A DNA stretch of 22,604 bases from Bacillota bacterium. GTDB lineage: Bacteria; Bacillota; Clostridia; Acetivibrionales; DSM-1351. This document shows positions 15,260 through 22,604 of this stretch, piece by piece. The DNA lies in NCBI GenBank assembly GCA_023412275.1, contig JAEYNY010000165.1, positions 1 through 22,604 of the forward strand. The letters are read 5' to 3'. The notes below the pieces were generated by a model. It made no database searches and was not told the DNA's origin. It was given only the letters and a program-made list of their open reading frames with translations. Position 1 is the first letter of the stretch; every line of letters begins with the position of its first letter. The translations under genes and the position numbers were made by a program.

Positions 15260-16387
15260 TTATTGTAATGACTCCAGCCTGCTTCTGGCATATTTCACAT
15301 AAGATGAATCGGGGTAGTCTTTAATAAGCTTTTTATATGTTTCTGCTCCCTTTTGAGGCTCATTGTTTGCCACATAACTTTTACCCAGTACGTAAAGAGC
15401 CTTGTCTCCAAAAGACCATTTTGCCCCGTAGGTAAATACCTTTTCAAGCTTTTGTATTGCATCTTTGTATTTCTTCTTATTAAAAAGGCTCGTTCCCTCT
15501 ACGGTTAATTGGTTTGCTGCGCTCTTCAGTACATTATCTTTTAAGGAATCATATTTCTTTTTATTATCTGTTGACAAGTCCTTTGCCGGTATTGCTAAAA
15601 GTTTATCTGCAGCTTCAAGATATTTGTATTGTCCATATAATCCTGATACTTGGGATAACTGTGAAGACACCTGTATTTGCTTTAATTTTAAATTGGCTGC
15701 ATCCAAATCTTTCTTGAGTTTTTCATTTTGAGACACTACCTTGTCGTATTTCTCATTTAACTCAGTATTTACAGTTGTATCCGGCCCACTTTCATTACTG
15801 TGGGTATTTCTAAAATTTGCCATAAAAACTGCTATTGCAGCTATAAGACATATAACACTTAATACGTTTATGGTTACGGCAACAGAAGGTTTCTTTAAAT
15901 GTGAACCTAAATTCTTGATTAATAAATATTCTGCTTGTACTTCTTCGTTAGATGGCTTCTTTGTTTTTTCAGATTTTTTTTGAGGAATAGGCTTCTGTGG
16001 ATTTACTTCAGGTTTTACCGCTCTGGTATTGCCACTGCCCTTTCCTTGAGTACTTCCTCTGCCTATATAATTTAAATATTCTGCTGCTTTAACTGAATTG
16101 CCCTCTGCGTCTGCGACTCTGCCAAAAAGTTCTTGTGCCTTATCTAACTGGTTCGTATACGCATAACATAATCCAAGTAAATTAACTGCATCATAAAAAT
16201 CCGGATTAACTGATATTACCTTCTTCAGTTCAATCATAGCTATATCTTCACTGCCGGTACGCAGATTTTCTATGGCTTTATTGTACCCTTTTACAGAATC
16301 TATTACCTTTTCGGACACGCTCTTTTCCTGGGATAGTTTTTCTATGTCGATAGGAGTAAAACTTCTGATTTCCTGTTTTAAATCCAT
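15260..16387 (-). CDS. single-pass membrane TPR protein
   Basis: 375 residues, not assigned to a characterised family. Residues about 30-105 form N-terminal TPR-like helices (IAMIELKKVISVNPDFYDAV, then LGLCYAYTNQLDKAQELF). A Lys/Pro-rich linker covers 110-150. One transmembrane helix lies at about 168-190. A coiled coil follows (about 205-240, NEKYDKVVSQNEKLKKDLDA), then C-terminal TPRs (about 290-375, ending in YKKLIKDYPDSSYVKYARSR). TPRs thus lie on both sides of the membrane, the N-terminal part inside if the helix obeys the positive-inside rule. A scaffold for envelope proteins is inferred. ATG 16387 follows AGGGAG at eight bases and is preferred to an in-frame TTG at 16405. It is 33 bases behind folC, so probably cotranscribed. 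Confidence 0.85.
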   Translation of the reverse strand: MDLKQEIRSFTPIDIEKLSQEKSVSEKVIDSVKGYNKAIENLRTGSEDIAMIELKKVISVNPDFYDAVNLLGLCYAYTNQLDKAQELFGRVADAEGNSVKAAEYLNYIGRGSTQGKGSGNTRAVKPEVNPQKPIPQKKSEKTKKPSNEEVQAEYLLIKNLGSHLKKPSVAVTINVLSVICLIAAIAVFMANFRNTHSNESGPDTTVNTELNEKYDKVVSQNEKLKKDLDAANLKLKQIQVSSQLSQVSGLYGQYKYLEAADKLLAIPAKDLSTDNKKKYDSLKDNVLKSAANQLTVEGTSLFNKKKYKDAIQKLEKVFTYGAKWSFGDKALYVLGKSYVANNEPQKGAETYKKLIKDYPDSSYVKYARSRLESLQ

Positions 16388-16420
16388 AACAAAAGCTCCC
16401 TTCAAAGTGTTTTAATTTTT

Positions 16421-17695
16421 CTATTTATAATGTCCTCTTATTTCTCCAATCATATAAAGTGAACCAAAAGCGCAGATAACGCTTTCTTTATCCGCAAGGC
16501 CAACTGCAATCTGTAATCCATTCTCGATACTCATTCCATCTATTATTGGACGAGAGTATTTCTTTAAAATTTCGGCCAGTTCGGCGGATGGAACAGCTCT
16601 CTCATTATTGGGAGTGACGGTAATAATAGTATCTGCTTTACTGCTCAACATATCCATTATTCCTATAAAATCCTTATCACGTAAAAAGCCTACGATAAAA
16701 ATCTTTTTCTTTTGTATAAAATACTTGTCCATTGCGGAATTCAGAGCCTGACCGCCCTCCAGATTATGTGCCCCGTCTATCATAACTAAAGGGTTTTTGT
16801 TAATTATTTCTAGTCTACCGGGCCACGTAGTCTTTTCCAACCCATCTAATATATTCCTATGTGTAATAGCAAATCCTTTATTACACAAAAGTTCGCAGGT
16901 ATCAATTGCAACTGCCGCATTTCTCATTTGGTGATCGCCCAATAAACCGATTTTTATGTTTTTATAGTCTTTATAATCAAACATCTGCCAGTCTAACCCG
17001 AAAGATTTTTCGGATATAGTTGAAAAATCTACTTTGTGTATTTTTGCGTTTTTCTCTTTAGCAACCCTTTTTATTACTTCTTCAGCTTCTTGCTCCTGAG
17101 GATAAAGTACAACCGTTCCATTGTGTTTTATTATACCAGCCTTATGTGATGCAATCTCCCCGAGAGTATCCCCCAATCTATCCGTATGATCCATACTTAT
17201 TGTGGTAATAACCGATACTTCCGGTAAATCTATTACATTAGTGGAATCTACAATACCCCCGAGGCCTACTTCCAATGTAACAAAATCACAGTTTTTTATG
17301 TAGAAATATTGCATGGCAGCAGCAGTTATAATTTCAAATTCTGTTGGATGTTCAAATCCACTACTCACCATTTCTTCTATTTTCATCTTTATTTTTAAAA
17401 CCCGTTCAGCCAGCTCATTATTTGATATCTCAGTGTTGTCAACTTTAATTCTTTCTGTAAATCTCTGGATATAGGGAGATGTAAACATTCCTGTCTTGTA
17501 TCCCGATTCAATTAAAATGTTGCTGATAAATGCTGTAGTAGAACCCTTGCCATTTGTTCCGGCAATATGGATGAACTTTAGTTTTTTATGGGGATTACCC
17601 ATCAAATCCAAAAGTTTGGTAATTCTGTCAAGCCCGAATATACTGCCAAACTTCAGGGTACCATGTAAATATTCCAATGCAGCTTCATAATTCAT
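16421..17695 (-). CDS. folC: folylpolyglutamate synthase / dihydrofolate synthase
   Basis: Mur-ligase-family ATP-dependent enzyme adding glutamate to folates (and usually to dihydropteroate); 424 residues, the normal length. The P-loop is GTNGKGS (46-52). FTSPYIQRFTERIKVD follows, then EVGLGGIVDSTNV, the SMDHTDRLGDTLGEIASHKA region and DGAHN of the second domain. ATG 17695 has GGAGGT five bases upstream. The frame runs open another 27 codons to 17776, but that would place the start on the promoter -35 box. It is followed closely by the TPR protein gene. Confidence 0.96.
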   Translation of the reverse strand: MNYEAALEYLHGTLKFGSIFGLDRITKLLDLMGNPHKKLKFIHIAGTNGKGSTTAFISNILIESGYKTGMFTSPYIQRFTERIKVDNTEISNNELAERVLKIKMKIEEMVSSGFEHPTEFEIITAAAMQYFYIKNCDFVTLEVGLGGIVDSTNVIDLPEVSVITTISMDHTDRLGDTLGEIASHKAGIIKHNGTVVLYPQEQEAEEVIKRVAKEKNAKIHKVDFSTISEKSFGLDWQMFDYKDYKNIKIGLLGDHQMRNAAVAIDTCELLCNKGFAITHRNILDGLEKTTWPGRLEIINKNPLVMIDGAHNLEGGQALNSAMDKYFIQKKKIFIVGFLRDKDFIGIMDMLSSKADTIITVTPNNERAVPSAELAEILKKYSRPIIDGMSIENGLQIAVGLADKESVICAFGSLYMIGEIRGHYK

Positions 17696-17747
17696 GGTAA
17701 ACCTCCAAATTTTATTACGAATTGTTAAATATATATAATATAAGTAA

Positions 17748-17776
17748 ACAATATCAGTTTTTTTATACACAGTCAA
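17748..17776 (-). promoter_or_regulatory. sigma-A promoter of folC
   Basis: TTGACT (17771-17776) and TATTGT (17748-17753) on the minus strand are 17 bases apart. Transcription would start near 17741, giving a leader of about 46 bases. This supports the 17695 start codon for folC. Confidence 0.55.
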
Positions 17777-17796
17777 TGAGAACCATCATGAGCCTG

Positions 17797-18381
17797 TTAT
17801 AGCATGTTTTTATCCAACATACTTTTTAATTCAGCCAAACTTTTTGAAGTATTTATTCCCATACTTCCAAGCATTATATGATCAAAAATAGCCATGCTGC
17901 ACTTGTTTATACGTTCTTCTTCGTCCTCTCCTATAAAGGTTTCCAAATCACTGAATCCCCCTGAAATATAGTACCTTACTCCGTACTCAGGAATCACATC
18001 TGTGAATTCTTCATTTTCCCAAAGATTATCGTCGGCAAAAACATATATTTTCAAACCCTCAACTTTTTTACTTTCAATGGGAACTGATAAGAATGAACGT
18101 TTTTTGTCGTAATGAACCTTATTTATTATATAGTTCAGGCTCATTTTCTCTAAAGTATCTGTCAGCCGTCCAAGTAAGTAATTCTTTTTTTCCTCGTCCA
18201 GAGTCATCAGAGAACTGTCTATTTCAATAATTATATTTTCATTACCTTTAAGTGCTGATATTATTTTTTTACTGGCACTTTTGTTATTCAGATTTTTGGA
18301 AGAGTACGATATTGTAAAATCTGATAGTGCACCTTTTACTTTTTTATTTTCTGATACTTTTAGCTTTATTGATTTATCCAT
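17797..18381 (-). CDS. uncharacterised 194-aa cytoplasmic protein
   Basis: No family recognised. ATG 18381 has AAGGAG about six bases upstream and a good promoter, so the gene is real. The protein is polar, without signal peptide or membrane helix. The N-terminal 40 residues are Lys/Ser/Asn-rich. The middle looks like an alternating alpha/beta fold (ENIIIEIDSSLMTLDEEKKN, then GLKIYVFADDNLW). An acidic patch GEDEEER lies at about 150-156, followed by C-terminal helices. No catalytic signature is evident. It lies about 100 bases upstream of folC with no clear terminator between them; folC also has its own promoter, so partial read-through is likely. Confidence 0.75.
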   Translation of the reverse strand: MDKSIKLKVSENKKVKGALSDFTISYSSKNLNNKSASKKIISALKGNENIIIEIDSSLMTLDEEKKNYLLGRLTDTLEKMSLNYIINKVHYDKKRSFLSVPIESKKVEGLKIYVFADDNLWENEEFTDVIPEYGVRYYISGGFSDLETFIGEDEEERINKCSMAIFDHIMLGSMGINTSKSLAELKSMLDKNML

Positions 18382-18413
18382 TGTAATCTCCTTAATGTCC
18401 TATTATTGCTTAA

Positions 18414-18442
18414 ATTATATACTTAGCTTAATGCAATGTGAA
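18414..18442 (-). promoter_or_regulatory. strong sigma-A promoter of the 194-aa protein gene
   Basis: TTCACA (18437-18442, five of six) and a perfect TATAAT (18414-18419) are 17 bases apart on the minus strand. This is the best consensus promoter in the window. Transcription would start near 18407, 26 bases before the ATG. Confidence 0.65.
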
Positions 18443-18461
18443 TATACTTTGGATACTTAAC

Positions 18462-18510
18462 GAAAAAAATAAACATATGACTTTTCAAAGGTCATATGTT
18501 TATTTTTAAT
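18462..18510 (-). terminator. pgi terminator
   Basis: A 16-base stem (18466-18481 with 18491-18506; core ACATATGAC / GTCATATGT) has a 9-base interval that can close further to a 3-base loop. T-rich tails occur in both directions. Only pgi (ending 18533) points into it. Confidence 0.85.
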
Positions 18511-18532
18511 TTTGAATAAAAATTTGTATAAT

Positions 18533-19885
18533 TTACTTACCAAGTCTTGCTTCTAATTCTTTTTTCTGTTCCTCATACCCCGGTTTACCAAGGAGTGCGA
18601 ACATATTTTTCTTGTAGGCCTCAACACCGGGCTGGTTAAACGGATTTACAGCAAGAAGATATCCGCTTATTCCGCAGGCCTTTTCAAAGAAGTATACAAG
18701 GTTACCGAAGTAATACTCATTAAGTTCTGGAACATTAACAATAAGATTAGGTACTCCGCCATCTGTATGTGCAAGGAGTGTTCCTTCAAATGCCTTATTG
18801 TTAACGAAAGCCATTTCTTTTCCTGCAAGGAAATTAAGACCGTCAATATTGTCCTTATCTTCCTTTATAGTTATGCTTTTCTTAGCCTTACCAACATTTA
18901 TAACAGTTTCAAAGAGGTTTCTCAAACCATCCTGTACATACTGTCCCATGGAGTGGAGGTCAGTTGTAAAATCAACCCCTGCAGGGAAAATTCCCTTCTG
19001 ATCCTTTCCTTCACTTTCTCCATAAAGTTGTTTCCACCATTCTGTAAAGAAGTGAAGTGATGGCTCATAGTTAACCATAATTTCAATAGTTTTATTCTTG
19101 TTATAAAGTACATTTCTTGCAGCTGCATATCTGTAGCAGTCATTGTTTTTAAAATCAAAGTCCTTGTACTGATTGTATGCGTCAAGAGCTCCCTTCATAA
19201 TCATATCAATGTCTGCACCGCAAACAGCAATCGGCAGAAGTCCAACAGCTGTCAGAACTGAAAATCTGCCACCTATATCATCAGCAATAACAAAGGATTC
19301 GTATCCTTCTTCATCAGCAAGTTTCTTTAAAGCTCCCCTAGCTTTGTCTGTAGTAGCATATATTCTTTTCTGAGCTTCCTGCCTGCCATACTTGTTTTCC
19401 ATGTATTCCTTGAATATTCTGAAAGCCACTGCAGGTTCAGTAGTTGTACCTGATTTTGATATAACGTTAACTGATACTTCTTTACCTTCTATTAATTCCA
19501 AAAGGTCAGAAAGATAAGTTGAACTAATGTTGTTTCCTACGAAGTATATTTCAGGGGTTTTTCTCTTGTCCTTTGGCAACATATTGTAAAATGAATGTGA
19601 AAGCATTTCAATTGCTGCTCTTGCACCAAGGTATGAACCTCCGATTCCTATAACTATCAGAACATCAGAATCGGACTTGATTTTCTCAGCTGACTTTTTT
19701 ATACGTGCAAATTCATCTTTATCGTAATTTAACGGTAAATCAACCCATCCCAAGAAATCATTGCCAGGACCATTTTTTTCATGAAGCATTTTGTGTGCCT
19801 GTTCTATGAAGCCTTCGAAATAGTTAATCTCATAATCGCTTACAAAGCCGGAAGCTTTGGAGCTGTCAAATGTTACTCTTTCCAT
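18533..19885 (-). CDS. pgi: glucose-6-phosphate isomerase
   Basis: Interconverts glucose 6-phosphate and fructose 6-phosphate; 450 residues, the length of Gram-positive enzymes. It has IGIGGSYLGARA (79-90), the phosphate-binding SKSGTTTEP (143-151), GGRFSVLT (205-212, first family signature), GESEGKDQKG with the catalytic Glu region, and the second signature in NPFNQPGVEAYKK with its conserved lysine. ATG 19885 has AGGAGG seven bases upstream. It is monocistronic, with an extended -10 promoter overlapped by a dyad and a strong terminator. Confidence 0.98.
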   Translation of the reverse strand: MERVTFDSSKASGFVSDYEINYFEGFIEQAHKMLHEKNGPGNDFLGWVDLPLNYDKDEFARIKKSAEKIKSDSDVLIVIGIGGSYLGARAAIEMLSHSFYNMLPKDKRKTPEIYFVGNNISSTYLSDLLELIEGKEVSVNVISKSGTTTEPAVAFRIFKEYMENKYGRQEAQKRIYATTDKARGALKKLADEEGYESFVIADDIGGRFSVLTAVGLLPIAVCGADIDMIMKGALDAYNQYKDFDFKNNDCYRYAAARNVLYNKNKTIEIMVNYEPSLHFFTEWWKQLYGESEGKDQKGIFPAGVDFTTDLHSMGQYVQDGLRNLFETVINVGKAKKSITIKEDKDNIDGLNFLAGKEMAFVNNKAFEGTLLAHTDGGVPNLIVNVPELNEYYFGNLVYFFEKACGISGYLLAVNPFNQPGVEAYKKNMFALLGKPGYEEQKKELEARLGK

Positions 19886-19931
19886 AAGTATCCTCCTAAA
19901 TTGCTCTTTTTGCTAAAGAATTTTATCTTTA

Positions 19932-19953
19932 CTAGTATAACATTTGGTACTAG
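19932..19953 (-). promoter_or_regulatory. pgi extended -10 promoter overlapped by an inverted repeat
   Basis: The minus strand has TGTTATACT (19934-19942), matching TGnTATAAT with one mismatch, about 50 bases before the ATG. A perfect dyad CTAGTA-N10-TACTAG (19932-19937, 19948-19953) lies across it, placed as a repressor site would be. No good -35 box is present. Confidence 0.45.
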
Positions 19954-20060
19954 CAAATAAAAGTTATATTTCCTTTTTTTGTGATGAAAAATATTCTTTG
20001 AACCAATTCGAGTAATATTTACATGTAACAAAATTGTTGAAATTGATAAAAATACATTTA

Positions 20061-20077
20061 AACGGAATGTTTCCGTT
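20061..20077 (+). promoter_or_regulatory. short hairpin or dyad upstream of the spore-protein gene
   Basis: AACGGAA-TGT-TTCCGTT is a perfect 7-base inverted repeat with a 3-base spacer, ending about 18 bases before AAGGAG and 28 before the ATG. It may be a leader hairpin or an operator. I could not place a convincing sigma-G promoter around it. Confidence 0.35.
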
Positions 20078-20105
20078 AATAATATGAACAAAAAGGAGAA
20101 TTATT

Positions 20106-20333
20106 ATGTCGAGACCTAAAACACCACTTGTGGAAGACAGCAGAGAAGCTCTTACCAGATTCAAGATGGAGTGTGCTGCTGAAATTGGCAGGACTCAATT
20201 TACCAAAGAGAACAACGACCACTACAAGGGAGATCTGACAGCAAAACAGAATGGCTCTGAAGGTGGCCCTATTGGTGGACAAATGGTTAAGAGAATGATT
20301 GAATCATATGAAAATCAGTTGAAAAATCAATAA
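20106..20333 (+). CDS. alpha/beta-type small acid-soluble spore protein
   Basis: 75-residue spore DNA-binding protein that coats and protects DNA in dormant spores and is degraded at germination by the protease GPR. The C-terminal half matches the family (LTAKQNGSEGGPIGGQMVKR, then MIESYE). KMECAAEIG (20-28) corresponds to the GPR site region normally like E-I-A-S-E-F. Two departures are seen: a cysteine (C23) at the position normally Ile or Phe after the cleaved Glu, and an extra PIGG in the Gly-rich loop. ATG 20106 follows AAGGAGA. Expression in the forespore under sigma-G is expected from the family. Flanked by pgi and pheT on the other strand. Confidence 0.92.
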   Translation: MSRPKTPLVEDSREALTRFKMECAAEIGRTQFTKENNDHYKGDLTAKQNGSEGGPIGGQMVKRMIESYENQLKNQ

Positions 20334-20344
20334 TAAATGTGCAA

Positions 20345-20410
20345 ATAAAAAAACAGCACATTAGCTAAGCCCAATGTTAATAGGGTTTTTCGCTAATGTG
20401 CTTTATTTTT
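20345..20410. terminator. bidirectional terminator between spore protein and pheT
   Basis: AGCACATTAGC (20355-20365) pairs perfectly with GCTAATGTGCT (20392-20402), and the interval holds a second small stem (AAGCCC / GGGTTT). T-rich tails follow on the plus strand (20403-20410) and on the minus strand (A-run 20347-20353). It serves both convergent genes. Confidence 0.85.
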
Positions 20411-20439
20411 CTCAATTGATATCGGTAACTACTTCATCC

Positions 20440-22604
20440 TTATCTGAGGGTGTAACCAACTCCTGCCATATAATTCAGCAGGCTGTTTGCAAATTCGTTT
20501 ATATCCTCACTGGAAAGGGTTTTTTCAGCGGAACCGATTACAAATCTGAAAGTCATACTCTTCTTTCCTTCCGGCAAGCCTTTTCCATTGTATATTGTAA
20601 CGAACTCAAAACCGTTTAATACCTTTGACTTGAATCCTCTGATATCCTGCATAAGCTTGTCAAATGTTACACTGTTGTCAACCAGGAAGCTATAGTCAAG
20701 AAGAACTTCCGGATATTTGGATGGTTCCTTGTATTTAACCAGTTGCTGTTCAATACTCTGAAGAACATCCCTGTTTATCTCAAACACTGCAATGTTCAGT
20801 TTTTTACCTATATTTTTCTTAATCATGGGGTGAACTACCGAAATGTATCCCATCATATTTCCGTTAAAACTCACATCAACTGATTTCATAGGATGAACCC
20901 AGTTATGTCCGCTTGTACTTGCTGTAAATTCAAGATCAATATTTTTTACAGTTTTTGCAACAAAGGAGAGCATTCCTTTCAATTCATAGAAAAGCTCGTC
21001 TTCACTTTTAATCTTACTTGCAACCAAAACGCATATATTTTTATGTTGTTCGCACTTTTCCTTTGAGGTTGCAGCCTTAAATACACTTCCGATTTCAAAC
21101 AATGAAAAATCATCATAGGTCTTTTCATTTTTTTCAGCAAATGAAAGCATACCCGGAACCATACTGTCTCTCAAGGTATTGGAATCATGAGCCTGAGGGT
21201 TCAGAACCTTTACCTGTGCATTTGTTTCAATACCTGCTCTTGAATTGAAAGTATTGTCATACCAAATATAACTGTTAACCTCGGAAGCACCGAATCTTTC
21301 GGAAAGCAGTTCCTTTATTTTATGATCAAGAAGTCTTTCTTCATTATATTGCAGCGGTTTTAAAGCAATATCAAGAGTCTGAGGCTGAATGTTGTCATAA
21401 CCGAAAACTCTTGTTATTTCTTCTATTATATCTACCTTCATAGTTATATCCTTTGTTGCTCTGAAGGTAGGAACTTTTATTCTAAAAGTATCTCCGTCCA
21501 CGTCAACCTTGAATTCCAAAGCTCGGAGTATCTCAACCATTTTTTCGGTAGTCAGGGTGTTTCCGATATATTTGTCAATATACGGTTTGGTTATTTCTAT
21601 ATCAATTGGTTCAAGCTTATTACAATAAACATCTGTTAAAGCTGATGCAAACTGTATGTCGGGCTGCATATCACGAAGTAGTTTTACAAACCTTTGTATT
21701 GCCTCAACTGTCATATTGGGGTCAAGCATTTTTTCGTACCTTGCGCTTGCTTCTGTACGAAGCCCTATTTTTGTTGAGCTCTTTCTGGTTGATGAACCCT
21801 CAAAAGTAGCAGACTCCAGTAATATTGAAGTGGTATCTTCCAGCACCTCTGAATTTTCACCACCCATTATACCTGCTATTGCAACAGGACGCTCCTTTGT
21901 ACATATAAGCAGTACATCCTCTGGGAGTTTTCTTTCAACGCCGTCCAGAGTTGTAAAAGGTGTAGTTTCTTTTGTGGAGCGAACAACTATTCCGCTTTCC
22001 ACCTGTCTGCTGTCAAAAGCATGCATAGGCTGTCCCATTTCAAGCATAAGGTAGTTAGTTAAATCTACTAACGGAGATATTGATCTCATTCCGCAGTAGA
22101 AAAGCCTTACCTTCATATTCAGAGGAGTTTCCAGTTTCTTAACACCATCTATTTTTAGTCCTGAATATCTGAGGCATTTCTCTGTATCTTCCACAGTTAT
22201 GTCAAGTTTGGACTTATCCTCTGAACCTGCCAGACTATCAAGGTTCATAGGTTTTAACTCTCTGCCGTAAATAGCTGCAATTTCACGGGCAATTCCATAG
22301 TGTCCCCACAGGTCAGGCCTGTTAGTAAGGGATTTGTTGTCTATCTCAACTATTACATCATCAATATCAATTATTGATTTTATGTCAGTACCCGGTGCAT
22401 AATCACCCTCCAGAACAAGAAGTCCACTGTGATCATCACTAATTCCCAACTCTGAAGCAGAACACAACATACCAAAGCTTTCAACTCCCACAAGCTTTGC
22501 TTTTCCTATCTTTGGTATTTTATTTACAGAACCTCCGATTTTTACCAAAGGTACCAGAATTCCTTCTGCTACATTAGGAGCTCCGCAAACAATCTGAATT
22601 ACAC
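20440..22604 (-). CDS. pheT: phenylalanyl-tRNA synthetase beta subunit (5' end missing)
   Basis: 720 residues are visible; the frame is open to the window edge, so the start lies outside, and about 75 residues are missing compared with Bacillus PheT. The first visible part is the EMAP-like tRNA-binding domain (VIQIVCGAPNVAEGI, then GVESFGMLCSASELGI). B3/B4 follows with MRSISPLVDLTNYLMLEMGQ and PMHAFDS, the editing region. B5 comes next, then the catalytic-like core module. The C-terminal FDX-ACB anticodon-binding domain runs from about YPEVLLDYSFLVD to the end. The TTG at 22548 is internal, not a start. pheS is expected just beyond the right edge. The gene ends in the shared bidirectional terminator. 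Confidence 0.97.
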   Translation of the reverse strand, partial: VIQIVCGAPNVAEGILVPLVKIGGSVNKIPKIGKAKLVGVESFGMLCSASELGISDDHSGLLVLEGDYAPGTDIKSIIDIDDVIVEIDNKSLTNRPDLWGHYGIAREIAAIYGRELKPMNLDSLAGSEDKSKLDITVEDTEKCLRYSGLKIDGVKKLETPLNMKVRLFYCGMRSISPLVDLTNYLMLEMGQPMHAFDSRQVESGIVVRSTKETTPFTTLDGVERKLPEDVLLICTKERPVAIAGIMGGENSEVLEDTTSILLESATFEGSSTRKSSTKIGLRTEASARYEKMLDPNMTVEAIQRFVKLLRDMQPDIQFASALTDVYCNKLEPIDIEITKPYIDKYIGNTLTTEKMVEILRALEFKVDVDGDTFRIKVPTFRATKDITMKVDIIEEITRVFGYDNIQPQTLDIALKPLQYNEERLLDHKIKELLSERFGASEVNSYIWYDNTFNSRAGIETNAQVKVLNPQAHDSNTLRDSMVPGMLSFAEKNEKTYDDFSLFEIGSVFKAATSKEKCEQHKNICVLVASKIKSEDELFYELKGMLSFVAKTVKNIDLEFTASTSGHNWVHPMKSVDVSFNGNMMGYISVVHPMIKKNIGKKLNIAVFEINRDVLQSIEQQLVKYKEPSKYPEVLLDYSFLVDNSVTFDKLMQDIRGFKSKVLNGFEFVTIYNGKGLPEGKKSMTFRFVIGSAEKTLSSEDINEFANSLLNYMAGVGYTLR

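Noticed and set aside
17696..17776. Longer FolC beginning at 17776.
   Set aside because: The first codon would lie on the predicted -35 box, and the extra residues do not belong to FolC.
22546..22548. TTG at 22548 as the start of pheT.
   Set aside because: The frame continues upstream with conserved tRNA-binding-domain residues to the window edge.
1..22604. CRISPR arrays, insertion sequences, prophage genes, tRNA or rRNA genes.
   Set aside because: No regularly spaced repeats, transposase or phage motifs, or cloverleaf-like intergenic sequence were seen; intergenic gaps are all under about 230 bases.

Overview
The window is a gene-dense, AT-rich, largely house-keeping segment of a spore-forming, low-GC Firmicute chromosome. 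An alpha/beta-type small acid-soluble spore protein, a YerC-type TrpR-family regulator, strong GGAGG ribosome binding sites and many U-tailed hairpin terminators point to a clostridium. The gene set would suit a Ruminiclostridium-like cellulolytic clostridium, but that placement is an impression from gene content and was not tested. No mobile element, CRISPR array, tRNA or rRNA was seen, and no gene-free stretch exceeds 300 bases.

Most genes lie on the minus strand and are read from right to left. From the right edge they are: pheT (5' end outside the window); pgi with its own promoter and terminator; an uncharacterised 194-aa protein followed by folC and a membrane TPR protein; a patatin-like phospholipase; threonine synthase (thrC); an operon of a PheB-like ACT regulator, homoserine dehydrogenase (hom) and an ECF-transporter S component; a yerC - small membrane protein - secA operon; dnaE; and mtrB (TRAP). 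Three genes run on the plus strand between these units: a Cys-rich 202-aa orphan (4041-4649), a membrane-anchored protein built from two tandem copies of an unrecognised domain (8495-9892), and the spore protein (20106-20333).

The thrC and pheB-hom-S-component units form a threonine cluster. thrC ends in a terminator that abuts the -35 box of the next promoter. Homoserine kinase is absent, and the S component starts directly on the hom stop codon (TAAATG). Two regulators with tryptophan-linked pedigrees (TRAP and a TrpR-family protein) occur about 8 kb apart, without any trp biosynthetic gene in view.

The less ordinary parts are the 135-aa signal-peptide/membrane protein coupled to secA, the duplicated-domain protein, the Cys-rich orphan, the TRAP gene away from folE, and several perfect dyads sitting on promoters (patatin, pgi, mtrB, spore protein). 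Several start codons were moved inward from the longest reading frame because a Shine-Dalgarno sequence, a promoter position or family length decides them (mtrB, secA, the duplicated protein, pheB, the TPR protein, folC).
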